Part shown: piece after piece, positions 1 through 8,459 of the stretch
Layout: each line of letters opens with the position of its first letter
Numbering within the stretch: position 1 is the first letter of the stretch
Assembly: GCA_021323795.1 (NCBI GenBank)
Contig: JAJPKH010000185.1
Coordinates: forward strand, 1-41,841
DNA: 41,841 bases
Source of the DNA: Acidiferrobacteraceae bacterium
GTDB taxonomy: Bacteria > Pseudomonadota > Gammaproteobacteria > Acidiferrobacterales > Sulfurifustaceae
Reading direction: 5' to 3'
Position numbers and translations under genes: made by a program
The notes under the pieces: model-generated
The model's database searches: none
The model's input: only the letters and a program-made list of their open reading frames with translations
What the model was told of the DNA's origin: nothing

Positions 1-1601
1 CGAGCGCGCACGGCGTGAACCAAGGCTCGGTAAGGGTTAGCGGATTCTGCTACGTCGAGCATCGCGAGCGCCGCTTCATAGAGCGAAATCCGCTCCGATT
101 CCGCCGTCTTCGGCATTCGTTGAAGCACGTGGCGATAGAGATCGGCGTGGGCGGTTAACACCTTATCGTCCGAAGGAAGCAGCCGTTCGGCCCAGGCCAA
201 GCTATTGTCCGCCTCCGGCAGCCTTCCCTGGGCCGCCAGTTCGAAACCCCGTTTGTACAAATAGTCCGATAGGCCGAGAGCGACAAAGTATGTGAGCGGG
301 AACAATGCAACCAAAACAACAATCGCCCGATAAGCGTGTTTTTGCACCCATTTCTCCGGCCGCCACAGTTGCTCGCGCGATCGGAGTACGCCGGTAACCC
401 GCTCGTGAAAACGACCAAGGACCAATCCCGCCACGATGGAAATCGGCAAGATATAAAGATCGAAATCGAGAAAGCTATGGGCGGCGACCGCGAGTAAGCC
501 GCAAAACAAACCGACGGATTCTATCTTCAGTTCCGTGCCCGCCCGCGTGCGCCGTAACAGTTTCACGAGCATGATGAGGACCGCCGTGAAAACGGCGATA
601 AGCAGCAACAGCGCCGGCAAGCCCGCCTCGATCCAAATTTGCAGGTAGTCGTTATGGACGAAGAAACCCAGCGTTTGATCCGCCGGATCACGATACGGGG
701 GCCATGCCAAGTAATAGGTACCGAGACCGATGCCCCACCATGGCTTGGCCATCAGCATCTCCCAGGATCCCCGCCAGATCAGAAAACGTTCTGCACCCGC
801 ATTGCCCGGGTCGCTGAGAGTGGCCAAGCGGCCGGAAGGACCGCCGTGAAGCACGAGATTCGCCGCTACATAGGCGGCGAACAGCAGGCCAGCGGTAACG
901 AGCACCGGACGCGCTCCGACCGCCCGCCATGCAAAAATACCGAGTACGGTAAAACCGAGCACAAGTCCCAGCGTTGTGCCGCGGCCTTGCGTGGCAGCGA
1001 TAGTGAAGAAAAGCACAAATAGACATGCGCCGAGTCCGTAGCGTAGCTTCGCGCTCGATTGCTTGCGCAGCGCCAACAAAAAGTAAGCGCTCAACGGGAG
1101 CGCGATCAGCATAATAAGCGCGGCGAACGAATGGATGTTAACGAAGGTAGAACGCGGCGGCTCGCGCCAAGCGAACAACTGCACCATGGCAAACGCGCAC
1201 AGAGCGAGCGCACCGAGCACGAGAAAGCGCGAGAGGTAGAACCAGATTCGGTCGCGCTCGGGCGAAAGCGTGTAACACCAGAAAACCAGCACGACGCTGC
1301 CGACCCACCAAAAATTGATGACACTGGTGACGGGCACGGCGCTCCAAGTGAGCGAAACCGCGAGCCATAGCCAGAACAGCGTGAGACTTGCACTGAGCGG
1401 CGTCAGCGGTAACCGGACGCCCTCGGCATAGCTCGAGCTCAACGACAGCACGAGCCATGCGATAAGCAAAAACTGCGCGCCCGCGAGGAGCGGCATTTGC
1501 GGCCCGTGATAAAAGACCGCGAGCCCCAGGGCAACGGCGACACAGAGCGCGCTTACCTGCGCTATGCGCAAACGGGTTGTATCCGGCCGAGCTCGCCCCA
1601 T
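1..1601 (-). CDS. O-antigen ligase / Wzy_C-family membrane protein with C-terminal helical repeats (3' end off window)
   Basis: An open frame runs leftward from an ATG at 1601 to the window edge without a stop, giving at least 533 residues. Most of the first 400 residues are hydrophobic helices. Near residues 315-333 is the family signature HNDYLQIWIEAGLPALLL, preceded by WWGIGLGTYY, as in the Wzy_C loop of O-antigen ligases, polymerases and protein O-oligosaccharyltransferases. The part after about residue 430 is soluble and alpha-helical, rich in Ala and Leu, and looks like the start of TPR-type repeats. Family knowledge: such inner-membrane enzymes transfer or polymerise undecaprenyl-linked glycans on the periplasmic side. 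Whether this one acts on lipid A core, a protein or a polymer cannot be told. An in-frame stop lies just upstream of the ATG, and GAGGAA sits 12 nt before it. It is divergent from trmL. Confidence 0.8.
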   Translation of the reverse strand, partial: MGRARPDTTRLRIAQVSALCVAVALGLAVFYHGPQMPLLAGAQFLLIAWLVLSLSSSYAEGVRLPLTPLSASLTLFWLWLAVSLTWSAVPVTSVINFWWVGSVVLVFWCYTLSPERDRIWFYLSRFLVLGALALCAFAMVQLFAWREPPRSTFVNIHSFAALIMLIALPLSAYFLLALRKQSSAKLRYGLGACLFVLFFTIAATQGRGTTLGLVLGFTVLGIFAWRAVGARPVLVTAGLLFAAYVAANLVLHGGPSGRLATLSDPGNAGAERFLIWRGSWEMLMAKPWWGIGLGTYYLAWPPYRDPADQTLGFFVHNDYLQIWIEAGLPALLLLIAVFTAVLIMLVKLLRRTRAGTELKIESVGLFCGLLAVAAHSFLDFDLYILPISIVAGLVLGRFHERVTGVLRSREQLWRPEKWVQKHAYRAIVVLVALFPLTYFVALGLSDYLYKRGFELAAQGRLPEADNSLAWAERLLPSDDKVLTAHADLYRHVLQRMPKTAESERISLYEAALAMLDVAESANPYRALVHAVRA

Positions 1602-1666
1602 ACGATAGCCATGTTCCTCGCACCCTTAATGTAGTAAACACGTCCCCAAACACCAGCTTCGCGTCC

Positions 1667-2131
1667 ATGTTTGATGTCATCTTGTACGAGCCCGAGATTC
1701 CTTCTAATACCGGCAACATCATGCGGCTGTGCGCCAACACCGGCGCCCGACTGCATCTGATCGAACCCCTGGGCTTCGTGCTCGATGACAAGCGCTTGCG
1801 CCGCGCCGGCCTCGATTACCGCGACTGGGCCGAGGTTCACACGCACGCCAGCCTCGAACGCTTGCTCAGCGAGCTCGGCACCAGTCGACTCTATGCGTTC
1901 ACCACCCGCGGCCGGCGCTTTTATAGCGACGTACGGTACCAACCGAACGACGCATTGTTGTTCGGACCGGAAACACGCGGTCTGCCTCGATCGGTTTTGG
2001 AGTTTCTGCCGGAGGAGTCGCTACTGCGGCTGCCGCTGCGGCCGGAAAACAGAAGTCTTAATCTTTCTAACGCGGTTGCGGTGGTGGTGTACGAAGCCTG
2101 GCGCCAAGCGGGATTTGCCGGCGGAAGCTGA
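1667..2131 (+). CDS. trmL: tRNA (cytidine(34)-2'-O)-methyltransferase TrmL
   Basis: A 154-residue SPOUT-class methyltransferase of normal family length. It uses S-adenosylmethionine to 2'-O-methylate the wobble nucleotide of some tRNA-Leu species in the cytoplasm. The knotted SAM-binding fold is marked by PEIPSNTGN (residues 9-17), FGPETRGLP (99-107) and SLNLSNAVA (130-138), in the order typical of TrmL. The ATG at 1667 was chosen because homologues begin with a short strand directly before the PEIPSNTGN motif. The frame stays open upstream to 1577, but that extension has no family resemblance and overlaps the divergent gene's control region. The next gene, mrcB, follows in the same direction after 75 bp with its own possible -10 box. 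Confidence 0.93.
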   Translation: MFDVILYEPEIPSNTGNIMRLCANTGARLHLIEPLGFVLDDKRLRRAGLDYRDWAEVHTHASLERLLSELGTSRLYAFTTRGRRFYSDVRYQPNDALLFGPETRGLPRSVLEFLPEESLLRLPLRPENRSLNLSNAVAVVVYEAWRQAGFAGGS

Positions 2132-2160
2132 CGTGGCCGGACGGCGGCGCCAACCGACGG

Positions 2161-2166
2161 TATAAT
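2161..2166 (+). promoter_or_regulatory. possible -10 box for mrcB
   Basis: A perfect TATAAT lies in the gap between trmL and mrcB, 46 bp before the chosen mrcB ATG. No convincing -35 hexamer sits 16-18 bp upstream, so the promoter call rests on the -10 alone. Confidence 0.35.
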
Positions 2167-2206
2167 ACCGCGCCGCCTGCGAACCCAGCCGTTGCGATTA
2201 ATCTCC

Positions 2207-4504
2207 ATGCGCCGTCCCAAGCTTCGAAAATATCTCCGTCCTCGCACATTGTTGCTCGCTGGCGCGGCGCTGCTTGCGGCGCTCGCGATCTACGTGGCTT
2301 ATCTGGATTTCACGATACGCACGCAGTTCGAAGGTAAACGTTGGGCGCTGCCCGCCCGCGTTTACGCGAGCCCGCTCGAGCTCTATCCCGGGAAAAAAAT
2401 TTCCGCCGCACAGCTGAGCGAAGAATTGGCGGTGCTCAACTACCGCCACGGAACCCTCGATGAGCCAGGCACTTACTTGCGCGACCGCGAAAGCATCGAG
2501 CTTGTTTCGCGACCGTTCGCGTTCTGGGACGGCGCGCAACCCGCCTTGCGGCTGGCCATCGCTTTTTCCGGCAAACAGATCAGCAAAATCGACAATCTCG
2601 AAACCGGACAGGCGCTTCCACTGGTGCGGCTCGATCCATTGCTCATCGGCGGCATCTATCCGGCACATAACGAGGACCGGGTGCTGGTAAAGCTCGACGA
2701 AGTGCCGCCGATTCTTATCAAGGCGCTGACCGCCGTCGAAGACCGCAAATTTTACGAACACCACGGCGTCGATCCGCGCGGCATCGCACGCGCGCTCTGG
2801 ACCAATTTGCGCGCCGGCGACGCGGTCCAGGGCGGCAGCACGCTGACGCAGCAGCTGGTGAAGAATTTTTATCTGACATCCGACCGCACGCTGCGGCGCA
2901 AGATCACCGAAGCCATCATGGCTCTCCTGCTCGACGCCCATTACGGAAAAGACGAAATCCTCGAAGCCTATATCAACGAGATTTATCTCGGGCAGGACGG
3001 CAACCGCGCGATCCACGGCTTCGGGCTCGCGGCGCAGTACTACTTCGATCGGCCGCTGCATCAGCTCACGCTGTCGCAAGCCGCGCTGCTTGTCGGGCTC
3101 GTAAAGGGGCCGTCCTACTATGATCCACGGCGACATCCGGACCGTGCGCTTACCCGGCGCAATTTAGTTCTCACGGAGCTCGCCGATCAGCACGCCATCA
3201 CCAATGCCGAATATCTCGGCGCCAAGACCTTGCCGCTCGAGGTGGCCACGCGGGCGCCCATGGGTACGTCCCCTTACCCGGCGTTTTTGGCGCTCGTGCA
3301 TCGGCAGCTACGCAGCGACTACTCTGACACCGATCTGCGTTCCGAGGGGTTACGCATCTTCACCACGCTCGATCCGCACGTGCAACGCACCGCCGAGCAA
3401 GCCCTGACGACGCGTCTCAGTACCTTGGAGAAGCAACGGCGCATTCCCGCCAATAGTCTTGAAGGCGCGATAGTCGTGACCGGCAGCGAAAACGGCGAAG
3501 TGCTCGCCGTCGTCGGCGGAAGGCGCTCGCGCTACGAAGGTTTCAATCGCGCGCTCGACGCCGTCCGCCAGATCGGTTCGCTCATCAAACCGGCCGTGTA
3601 CCTCACGGCGCTCTCGCAACCCGACAAATACACGTTGACGACGCGGCTCGATGACAGTCCGCTGGTATGGACGGAGCCGGGAGTGAAGGAATGGGCGCCG
3701 CAAAATTACGACCGGGAATTTCACGGCGAGGTGGAGCTGCGTACCGCGCTCGCCGAATCTTATAACGTGTCGACCGCCCGCCTGGGCCTTGCGCTCGGCC
3801 TGCCCGCGATCATCGAAAACGCGCACCGGCTCGGCGTGGAGCGCAACCTGCCTCCTTACGGCTCGACGCTGCTCGGCACCATCGGTCTCACGCCGTTCGA
3901 AGTGACGCAGATGTACCAGACGCTCGCGAGCGGCGGTTTTCGAACTCCGCTGCGCGCCATACGCGAGGTGCTGACACCGGAGGGCGCGCCGCTCAAACGC
4001 TATTCGCTTGCCGTCACACAGGCGGTGGATCCTGCCGCGGTATATCTTACGACGACCGCGCTCCAGCACGTGGTGCAAAGCGGAACCGCGACCGGCCTCG
4101 GCGCCTATCTGCCCGCCGACATTAACGTCGCGGGGAAAACCGGCACCACGGATGATCTGCGCGACAGCTGGTTCGCCGGTTTCACCGGCGATAAGCTCGC
4201 CGTCGTGTGGGTCGGCCGCGACGACAATCAGACGACCAATTTGACCGGGGCGGCCGGCGCACTGACCGTGTGGGGGCAGATGATGGCACAACTCGATCCC
4301 GAACCGCTCGTGCCCGCCATGCCGGAGAGTATCGAGCTCGTGCGCATCGACACAAAAACCGGTTTGCGGGCGGACGGCGGCTGCGATGGAGCGATTGAAA
4401 TACCTTATATACGCGGCAGCGCGCCGACGGAACCCGCCCCGTGCAGCGGACATTCGCCGGTCGAGAAAATCAAAAATTGGTTCAGGAGATTGTTCGAACG
4501 ATGA
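2207..4504 (+). CDS. mrcB: bifunctional penicillin-binding protein 1b (glycosyltransferase/transpeptidase)
   Basis: A 765-residue class A PBP that polymerises lipid II and crosslinks peptidoglycan at the inner membrane. After a basic cytoplasmic tail there is one membrane anchor (about residues 14-35). Next comes a UB2H-like region typical of PBP1b (near PARVYASPLELYPG), then the family-51 glycosyltransferase with catalytic Glu178 in EDRKFYEHHG and the GGSTLTQQLVKN motif. The transpeptidase domain has Ser458 in SLIK (SxxK), SYN at 518 and KTG at 644. All catalytic motifs are intact. The ATG at 2207 is preferred; an in-frame TTG at 2192 would add five residues, and neither has a clear ribosome site. 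The stop overlaps the start of the following lipoprotein gene by 4 bp, which implies translational coupling. Confidence 0.95.
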   Translation: MRRPKLRKYLRPRTLLLAGAALLAALAIYVAYLDFTIRTQFEGKRWALPARVYASPLELYPGKKISAAQLSEELAVLNYRHGTLDEPGTYLRDRESIELVSRPFAFWDGAQPALRLAIAFSGKQISKIDNLETGQALPLVRLDPLLIGGIYPAHNEDRVLVKLDEVPPILIKALTAVEDRKFYEHHGVDPRGIARALWTNLRAGDAVQGGSTLTQQLVKNFYLTSDRTLRRKITEAIMALLLDAHYGKDEILEAYINEIYLGQDGNRAIHGFGLAAQYYFDRPLHQLTLSQAALLVGLVKGPSYYDPRRHPDRALTRRNLVLTELADQHAITNAEYLGAKTLPLEVATRAPMGTSPYPAFLALVHRQLRSDYSDTDLRSEGLRIFTTLDPHVQRTAEQALTTRLSTLEKQRRIPANSLEGAIVVTGSENGEVLAVVGGRRSRYEGFNRALDAVRQIGSLIKPAVYLTALSQPDKYTLTTRLDDSPLVWTEPGVKEWAPQNYDREFHGEVELRTALAESYNVSTARLGLALGLPAIIENAHRLGVERNLPPYGSTLLGTIGLTPFEVTQMYQTLASGGFRTPLRAIREVLTPEGAPLKRYSLAVTQAVDPAAVYLTTTALQHVVQSGTATGLGAYLPADINVAGKTGTTDDLRDSWFAGFTGDKLAVVWVGRDDNQTTNLTGAAGALTVWGQMMAQLDPEPLVPAMPESIELVRIDTKTGLRADGGCDGAIEIPYIRGSAPTEPAPCSGHSPVEKIKNWFRRLFER

Positions 4505-4938
4505 AGAACCTGTGCGCCCTCGCCCTACTTGCCGCGGTCGCGCTGCCGGGATGCGCCAATTTTCCGAGCCCTACGGCGGAACCGGAAGCATTGCCGGTCA
4601 CGTCCGACAACAACGCCGTCACCGCTCTTGCAGAAAGTGCGCGCCAAGACGCCGCCGCGGGACGGCTGAATGCGGCGGCCGCGAACCTCGAGCGCGCGTT
4701 ACGTATCGAGCCGCGTAATGCCATGCTCTGGCACGAGCTCGCGCGCGTGAACCTGCATCAAGGCCAGCCGAACGAGGCCGCGCAATTCGCCACGAAGTCG
4801 AACACGTTCGCGGGCGACAACGCGGCACTGCGAGCCTCGAACTGGCGACTGATTGGCCAGGCGCGTACCCAGAGCGGCGACCAGGCGGGCGCGGAATCCG
4901 CATTCGAGCGGGCAGCGCAATTCGAGCGTCAGCGGTAA
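4501..4938 (+). CDS. TPR lipoprotein, candidate PBP1b partner (LpoP-like)
   Basis: A 145-residue predicted lipoprotein. Its signal peptide ends in the lipobox LPGC with Cys at residue 18. The mature part starts with a Pro/Glu-rich linker followed by helix pairs that look like two to three tetratricopeptide repeats (for example ALRIEPRNAMLWHELARVNL). The ATG overlaps the mrcB stop as ATGA, so the two are probably co-translated. Family knowledge: in Pseudomonas a TPR lipoprotein, LpoP, activates PBP1b, whereas enterics use the unrelated LpoB. The same role here is an inference from architecture and coupling. The start at 4501 is favoured over an upstream in-frame ATG at 4441 because only 4501 gives a proper signal peptide. 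Confidence 0.82.
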   Translation: MKNLCALALLAAVALPGCANFPSPTAEPEALPVTSDNNAVTALAESARQDAAAGRLNAAAANLERALRIEPRNAMLWHELARVNLHQGQPNEAAQFATKSNTFAGDNAALRASNWRLIGQARTQSGDQAGAESAFERAAQFERQR

Positions 4939-4947
4939 CCGACTTTC

Positions 4948-6066
4948 ATGGGCGCGCACGGCACCGATGCAGCACTCATGCGCTCGATCTTGCAGCGCAT
5001 CGCGACCGGCCCCGAGCTGAGCAAGAATATTTCACGCGAAGAAGCGCGCGCCGGAATGCGCTTGATCCTCGACGGACAAGTCGACCCGGTGCAGGCCGGC
5101 ATCTTTCTCATCGCGCTGCGCATGAAGCGCGAAACCGACGACGAAATGTGCGGAATGATGGACGCGCTCCGGGACGCCACGCACACGACGGTCGCGCCGG
5201 TCGATGAGCTAATCGACATCGGCGATCCTTACGACGGATATACCCGTTCGCTGCCCGTCGCACCGTTTCTGCCGGCGCTGCTCGCCGCCTGCGGAGTGCC
5301 CACGGTATCGCACGGCGTAGAATCGATGGGACCGAAATACGGCGTTACGCATCGACAAGTGCTCCGCGCGGCGGGATTGTCGCTCAACGCATCCATGGCG
5401 CAGGCGGCCGCGCGTTTGGCCGACCCAGCGGTCGGCTGGAGCTATATCGACCAAAGCGTTTTTTGTCCGAAGCTGCACGGGCTCGCGGCGCTGCGATCGT
5501 TGATCGTCAAGCGTCCCGCGCTGACGACGATCGAGGTACTGCTCGGTCCCGTGCGCGCGCGCCGCAAAACGCATCTCGTTACCGGCTATGTGCATAAAGC
5601 TTATCCGCGTGTCTACGCGCTGTTGGCGCGCGCGGCGGGTTTCGACTCCGCGTTGCTTGTGCGCGGTATCGAGGGCGGGGTGATCCCGTCACTGCGCCAG
5701 GAAGGAAAATATTTTTTCTATTGCAATGGAGGGGAGGAACAGGAACGCCGCGTCACGCCGGCGGACTTCGGCTGGAGCCAGCCCTTGTCGCCGGCACCGG
5801 TACCGGACCCCCTAAGGCCACGGGAGAACGCGCCGGAGGAAAACGCCGCGCTTGACATCGCCGGCCTGGCGCAAGCGGCAGCTGAGGCCGGGCGCCGGGC
5901 GCTCCAAGGCGAGCCCGGCGTCGTTCGCGACAATCTCATCGCGGCGGCCGCGCTGTGCCTGCATCACGTCGGAAAACACGCGTCGCTGCGAGCGGCGGCG
6001 GAAGCCGCCGGTGCGGCGCTCGATGCCGGTCGCGCGCTAGCGCGGTTTTATCGCCCCGGCGGTTAA
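4948..6066 (+). CDS. ybiB: TrpD2/YbiB family protein (anthranilate phosphoribosyltransferase-like fold, nucleic-acid binding)
   Basis: A 372-residue member of the glycosyl transferase family 3 group. An N-terminal helical domain (about 1-80) carries ISREEARAGMRLIL and VDPVQAGIFLIALRMK. It is followed by the nucleoside-phosphorylase-class alpha/beta domain with GDPYDGYTRS near residue 92, replacing the GTGGD phosphoribosyl-pyrophosphate loop of true TrpD enzymes. This altered loop is typical of TrpD2/YbiB proteins, which are reported to bind nucleic acid rather than make tryptophan precursors. HGVESMGPKYGVTHRQVL and LGPVRARRKTHLVTGYVHK match the family well. The gene starts 10 bp after the TPR lipoprotein gene and may be cotranscribed with it. 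Its end faces the UPF0114 gene across 11 bp. Confidence 0.85.
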   Translation: MGAHGTDAALMRSILQRIATGPELSKNISREEARAGMRLILDGQVDPVQAGIFLIALRMKRETDDEMCGMMDALRDATHTTVAPVDELIDIGDPYDGYTRSLPVAPFLPALLAACGVPTVSHGVESMGPKYGVTHRQVLRAAGLSLNASMAQAAARLADPAVGWSYIDQSVFCPKLHGLAALRSLIVKRPALTTIEVLLGPVRARRKTHLVTGYVHKAYPRVYALLARAAGFDSALLVRGIEGGVIPSLRQEGKYFFYCNGGEEQERRVTPADFGWSQPLSPAPVPDPLRPRENAPEENAALDIAGLAQAAAEAGRRALQGEPGVVRDNLIAAAALCLHHVGKHASLRAAAEAAGAALDAGRALARFYRPGG

Positions 6067-6077
6067 GCGCTACCGCT

Positions 6078-6605
6078 TTAGTGGCTTTTGTCGTCGGCAC
6101 CGTGATTGGTGCCGCCCGAAATGCGATCCATTATCGCAAACAACACGCCCGAGACGATCAAGGTAACGTGAATTCCGACTTTCCACATGAGCTGACGATC
6201 CTCGAGCGCGGCGACGTTCACGAAGCTCTTCAAGAGTTCGATGGCGGAAATGGCGACGATCGACGCGATCAGCTTGACCTTGAGTCCCGAAAAGTCGACC
6301 TTCCCCATCCACTCCGGGCGATCCTCATGCCCGGCAGTGTCTATCTTTGAAACAAAGTTCTCGTAGCCGCTGAAGATGATGATCAGCAGCAGATTCGCAA
6401 CGAGCGACATGTCGACCAGCGTCAAGATGGCAAGCACGACCTCGCTCTCGCTGCTGGTGAATAAGTGAAAAAGGACATGCAGGAATTCCTGCGTGAACTT
6501 GACGAGCAACATGGCGACCGCGACGACCAAACCCAGGTAAAACGGCGCGAGCAGCCAGCGGCTGTTGAAGATCAGTACTTCGAGTACATGCTCGATTCTT
6601 TTCAT
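6078..6605 (-). CDS. UPF0114 / YqhA family integral membrane protein
   Basis: A 175-residue membrane protein with the family start MKRIEHVLEVLIFNSRWLLA and four hydrophobic segments (roughly residues 18-38, 57-80, 107-128 and 143-160). The conserved central stretch includes LTLVDMSLVANLLLIIIFSG and YENFVSK. The tail is acidic and histidine-containing (GADDKSH). Biochemical function is unknown for the family. It is convergent with ybiB and stands alone on its strand. Confidence 0.9.
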   Translation of the reverse strand: MKRIEHVLEVLIFNSRWLLAPFYLGLVVAVAMLLVKFTQEFLHVLFHLFTSSESEVVLAILTLVDMSLVANLLLIIIFSGYENFVSKIDTAGHEDRPEWMGKVDFSGLKVKLIASIVAISAIELLKSFVNVAALEDRQLMWKVGIHVTLIVSGVLFAIMDRISGGTNHGADDKSH

Positions 6606-6852
6606 CTTATGGCGCTCTAGCGTCTCGTCCGGGTCGGGGGCGCGGCATTATCTCGCAGACGCCCTAACTTGCAAATCGCTGCTCGTTATCGGTAAGCCGC
6701 TTCGTCTTCCACCGATCGTTTTCGTAAGCACCAAAGTACCATTCCCAAGCTCGCTCGAATGGGAATAATCACCTTCGCAGACAAACATCATGTCTCGTCT
6801 CCAATAACAATCCGAGTGGCGTGGCACCTCGTCAACTCAAGGAGGAATAATC
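6606..6852. other. intergenic gap between the UPF0114 gene and the pseudopilin gene
   Basis: This 247-bp stretch has no supported gene. It contains a perfect 7-bp inverted repeat, ATTCCCA at 6741-6747 and TGGGAAT at 6760-6766, separated by 12 nt; it could be an operator or a small hairpin. The strong ribosome site AAGGAGG of the pseudopilin gene lies at 6839-6845. No convincing promoter hexamer pair was found. Confidence 0.5.
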
Positions 6853-7419
6853 GTGTTTGCACCCCCACCGCGTGGAACTTCAAGACCCTCGACGATGATG
6901 CGTGGCTTCACGTTGCAGGAATCGCTCGTGTCTTTACTGATCGGTGGAACACTAATCACCGGCGGATCGAGTTTTTGGTCCACACTGCAGGAGAGCGTGA
7001 AAACCACCGCCGCCAACGAGCTGGTGGGACATTTGAATTTAGCGCGCAGCGAGGCTGTTAAACGCCATACCCGGGTGAGCATGTGCCCAAGCAAGGACCA
7101 AATAACTTGCGTCGCAACGGGCGGCGGCTTCACCTCCTGGCAGCACGGCTGGCTGCTGTATACGGATGACAATCACAACGGCAAGCCGGAACCGCAGGAA
7201 ATTCTGCGAGTACAGCAAGCGCAAACCGGCGGCTTGGTCATTCGCACATCGGCGGCGCGCCAACAAGTCAGCTATCAGCCGACGGGCCTGGCCGGCGGCT
7301 CGACGATCACCTTCGCGCTCTGCGATTCCCGCGGGACCAAGTCCGCACGCTACGTGGTCATCTCCAACACCGGGCGGGCGCGCGTGGCGCGCACATCGGA
7401 TAGCAACGTGAAGTGTTAA
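6853..7419 (+). CDS. GspH/FimT-type pseudopilin, isolated
   Basis: A 188-residue type IV pilin-like protein. A prepilin peptidase site occurs as RG|FTLQESL, with Gly18 at -1, Phe19 at +1 and Glu at +5, followed by a hydrophobic helix. The GspH/FimT features are LNLARSEAVKRHTRVSMCPS, WQHGWLLYTDDN and a C-terminal FALCDSRG...RYVVISNTGRARV. Such minor pseudopilins prime pilus or secretion pseudopilus assembly in the periplasm. The GTG at 6853 is chosen because AAGGAGG lies 7 nt upstream; ATGs at 6895 and 6898 would shorten the leader to a few residues. No other pilus or type II secretion gene is nearby, so this is an orphan whose partners must be elsewhere. The last five codons encode Cys-containing SNVKC. 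Confidence 0.9.
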   Translation: MFAPPPRGTSRPSTMMRGFTLQESLVSLLIGGTLITGGSSFWSTLQESVKTTAANELVGHLNLARSEAVKRHTRVSMCPSKDQITCVATGGGFTSWQHGWLLYTDDNHNGKPEPQEILRVQQAQTGGLVIRTSAARQQVSYQPTGLAGGSTITFALCDSRGTKSARYVVISNTGRARVARTSDSNVKC

Positions 7420-7459
7420 GCGAGCCGCGATTCTTGCGGCTATTCCGGGCGCGGCTCGC
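7420..7459. terminator. possible hairpin between convergent pseudopilin and gpsA genes
   Basis: GCGAGCCGCG (7420-7429) and CGCGGCTCGC (7450-7459) form a perfect 10-bp inverted repeat. The right arm is inside the last codons of gpsA. No T-run follows in either direction, so it is a weak terminator candidate, perhaps a barrier to convergent transcription. Confidence 0.35.
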
Positions 7460-8441
7460 GCTTTAGCAAGGCTTCGACGGCGGCTTGTGGGGACAGTCCT
7501 TCATACAGGACACGGTACACCTGTTCGGTAATGGGCATCTCGATGCCGAGCCGGCGCGCGAGCGTATACAACTCGCGCGCCGTGGCGACGCCTTCCGCTT
7601 CCTGGCCAATTTCCTTCAGCACTTCCTCGAGCTTACGCCCCTGGCCCAGACCGAGACCCACGCGACGATTGCGAGACATGTTGTCGGTGCACGTAAGAAT
7701 AAGATCGCCGGCGCCGGTCAACCCCATAAACGTCTCCGGCTTGCCGCCCAACGCCACTCCGAGCCGCGCGAGCTCGGCCAAGCCGCGCGTCACGAGGGCG
7801 GCGCGCGCGTTCGCGCCGAAACCAAGCCCGTCGCTTATGCCCGCCGCGATGGCGATAACGTTCTTTATCGCACCGCCGAGTTGCACGCCGGCCAAATCGT
7901 CGCTGGTGTAAACACGCACGCGGTCGTTGCGCAGCCAGGAAGCAACGTGCTCGGCCACGGCGGGATGCCGGGCCGCTACGGTGAGAGCCGCGGGCAATCC
8001 TTGGGCGATTTCAATCGCGAAGGTCGGCCCCGACACAACCGCTAACGATGAATCGGCCCCGAACAGTTCTTCCGCGACAGCGCTCAATAATCGGCCGCTA
8101 CCCGGCTCTAAACCCTTGGTCGCCCACGCCAGCGTCGCGTCACGCTTGATGTGCGGGCGGATCGATTCCAACGTCGTGCGAAACGCATGGCTCGGAACGG
8201 CGACCAAGAAATTCGTCGCGGACGACGCCACTTCGTGCAGATCGGCACGCGGGATCACCTGCCGCGGCAAAGATACACCCGGGAGGCTGGTCGTATTGGC
8301 GCGCGTGCGCGCAATCCTTTCGAGTTGAACGCTGTCGTTGCCCCATAACCAAACGGGGAATCCGTTCCGCGCCAGCAGTACGCTCAAGGCCGTGCCCCAG
8401 GCCCCCGACCCTAACACGGCGATTGTCGGCTTAGCGGACAT
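7440..8441 (-). CDS. gpsA: NAD(P)+-dependent sn-glycerol-3-phosphate dehydrogenase
   Basis: A 333-residue cytoplasmic enzyme that reduces dihydroxyacetone phosphate to sn-glycerol 3-phosphate for phospholipid synthesis. The N-terminal Rossmann fold carries GSGAWGTALS (residues 11-20). The family blocks WATKGLEPGSG, SGPTFAIEIAQG and GAIKNVIAIAAG (with the catalytic Lys) and GAGDLILTC are all present. Length is normal. It is the last gene of a leftward group rhodanese-secB-gpsA, 18 bp after secB. The secB-gpsA neighbourhood is common in proteobacteria and supports the call. Confidence 0.97.
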   Translation of the reverse strand: MSAKPTIAVLGSGAWGTALSVLLARNGFPVWLWGNDSVQLERIARTRANTTSLPGVSLPRQVIPRADLHEVASSATNFLVAVPSHAFRTTLESIRPHIKRDATLAWATKGLEPGSGRLLSAVAEELFGADSSLAVVSGPTFAIEIAQGLPAALTVAARHPAVAEHVASWLRNDRVRVYTSDDLAGVQLGGAIKNVIAIAAGISDGLGFGANARAALVTRGLAELARLGVALGGKPETFMGLTGAGDLILTCTDNMSRNRRVGLGLGQGRKLEEVLKEIGQEAEGVATARELYTLARRLGIEMPITEQVYRVLYEGLSPQAAVEALLKREPRPE

Positions 8442-8459
8442 CGGCTAAGGCAACCCCGC

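Noticed and set aside
1138-1791. A 217-codon leftward frame overlapping trmL and the ligase gene
   Set aside because: It is out of phase with the membrane protein frame that continues to the window edge and is antisense to trmL.
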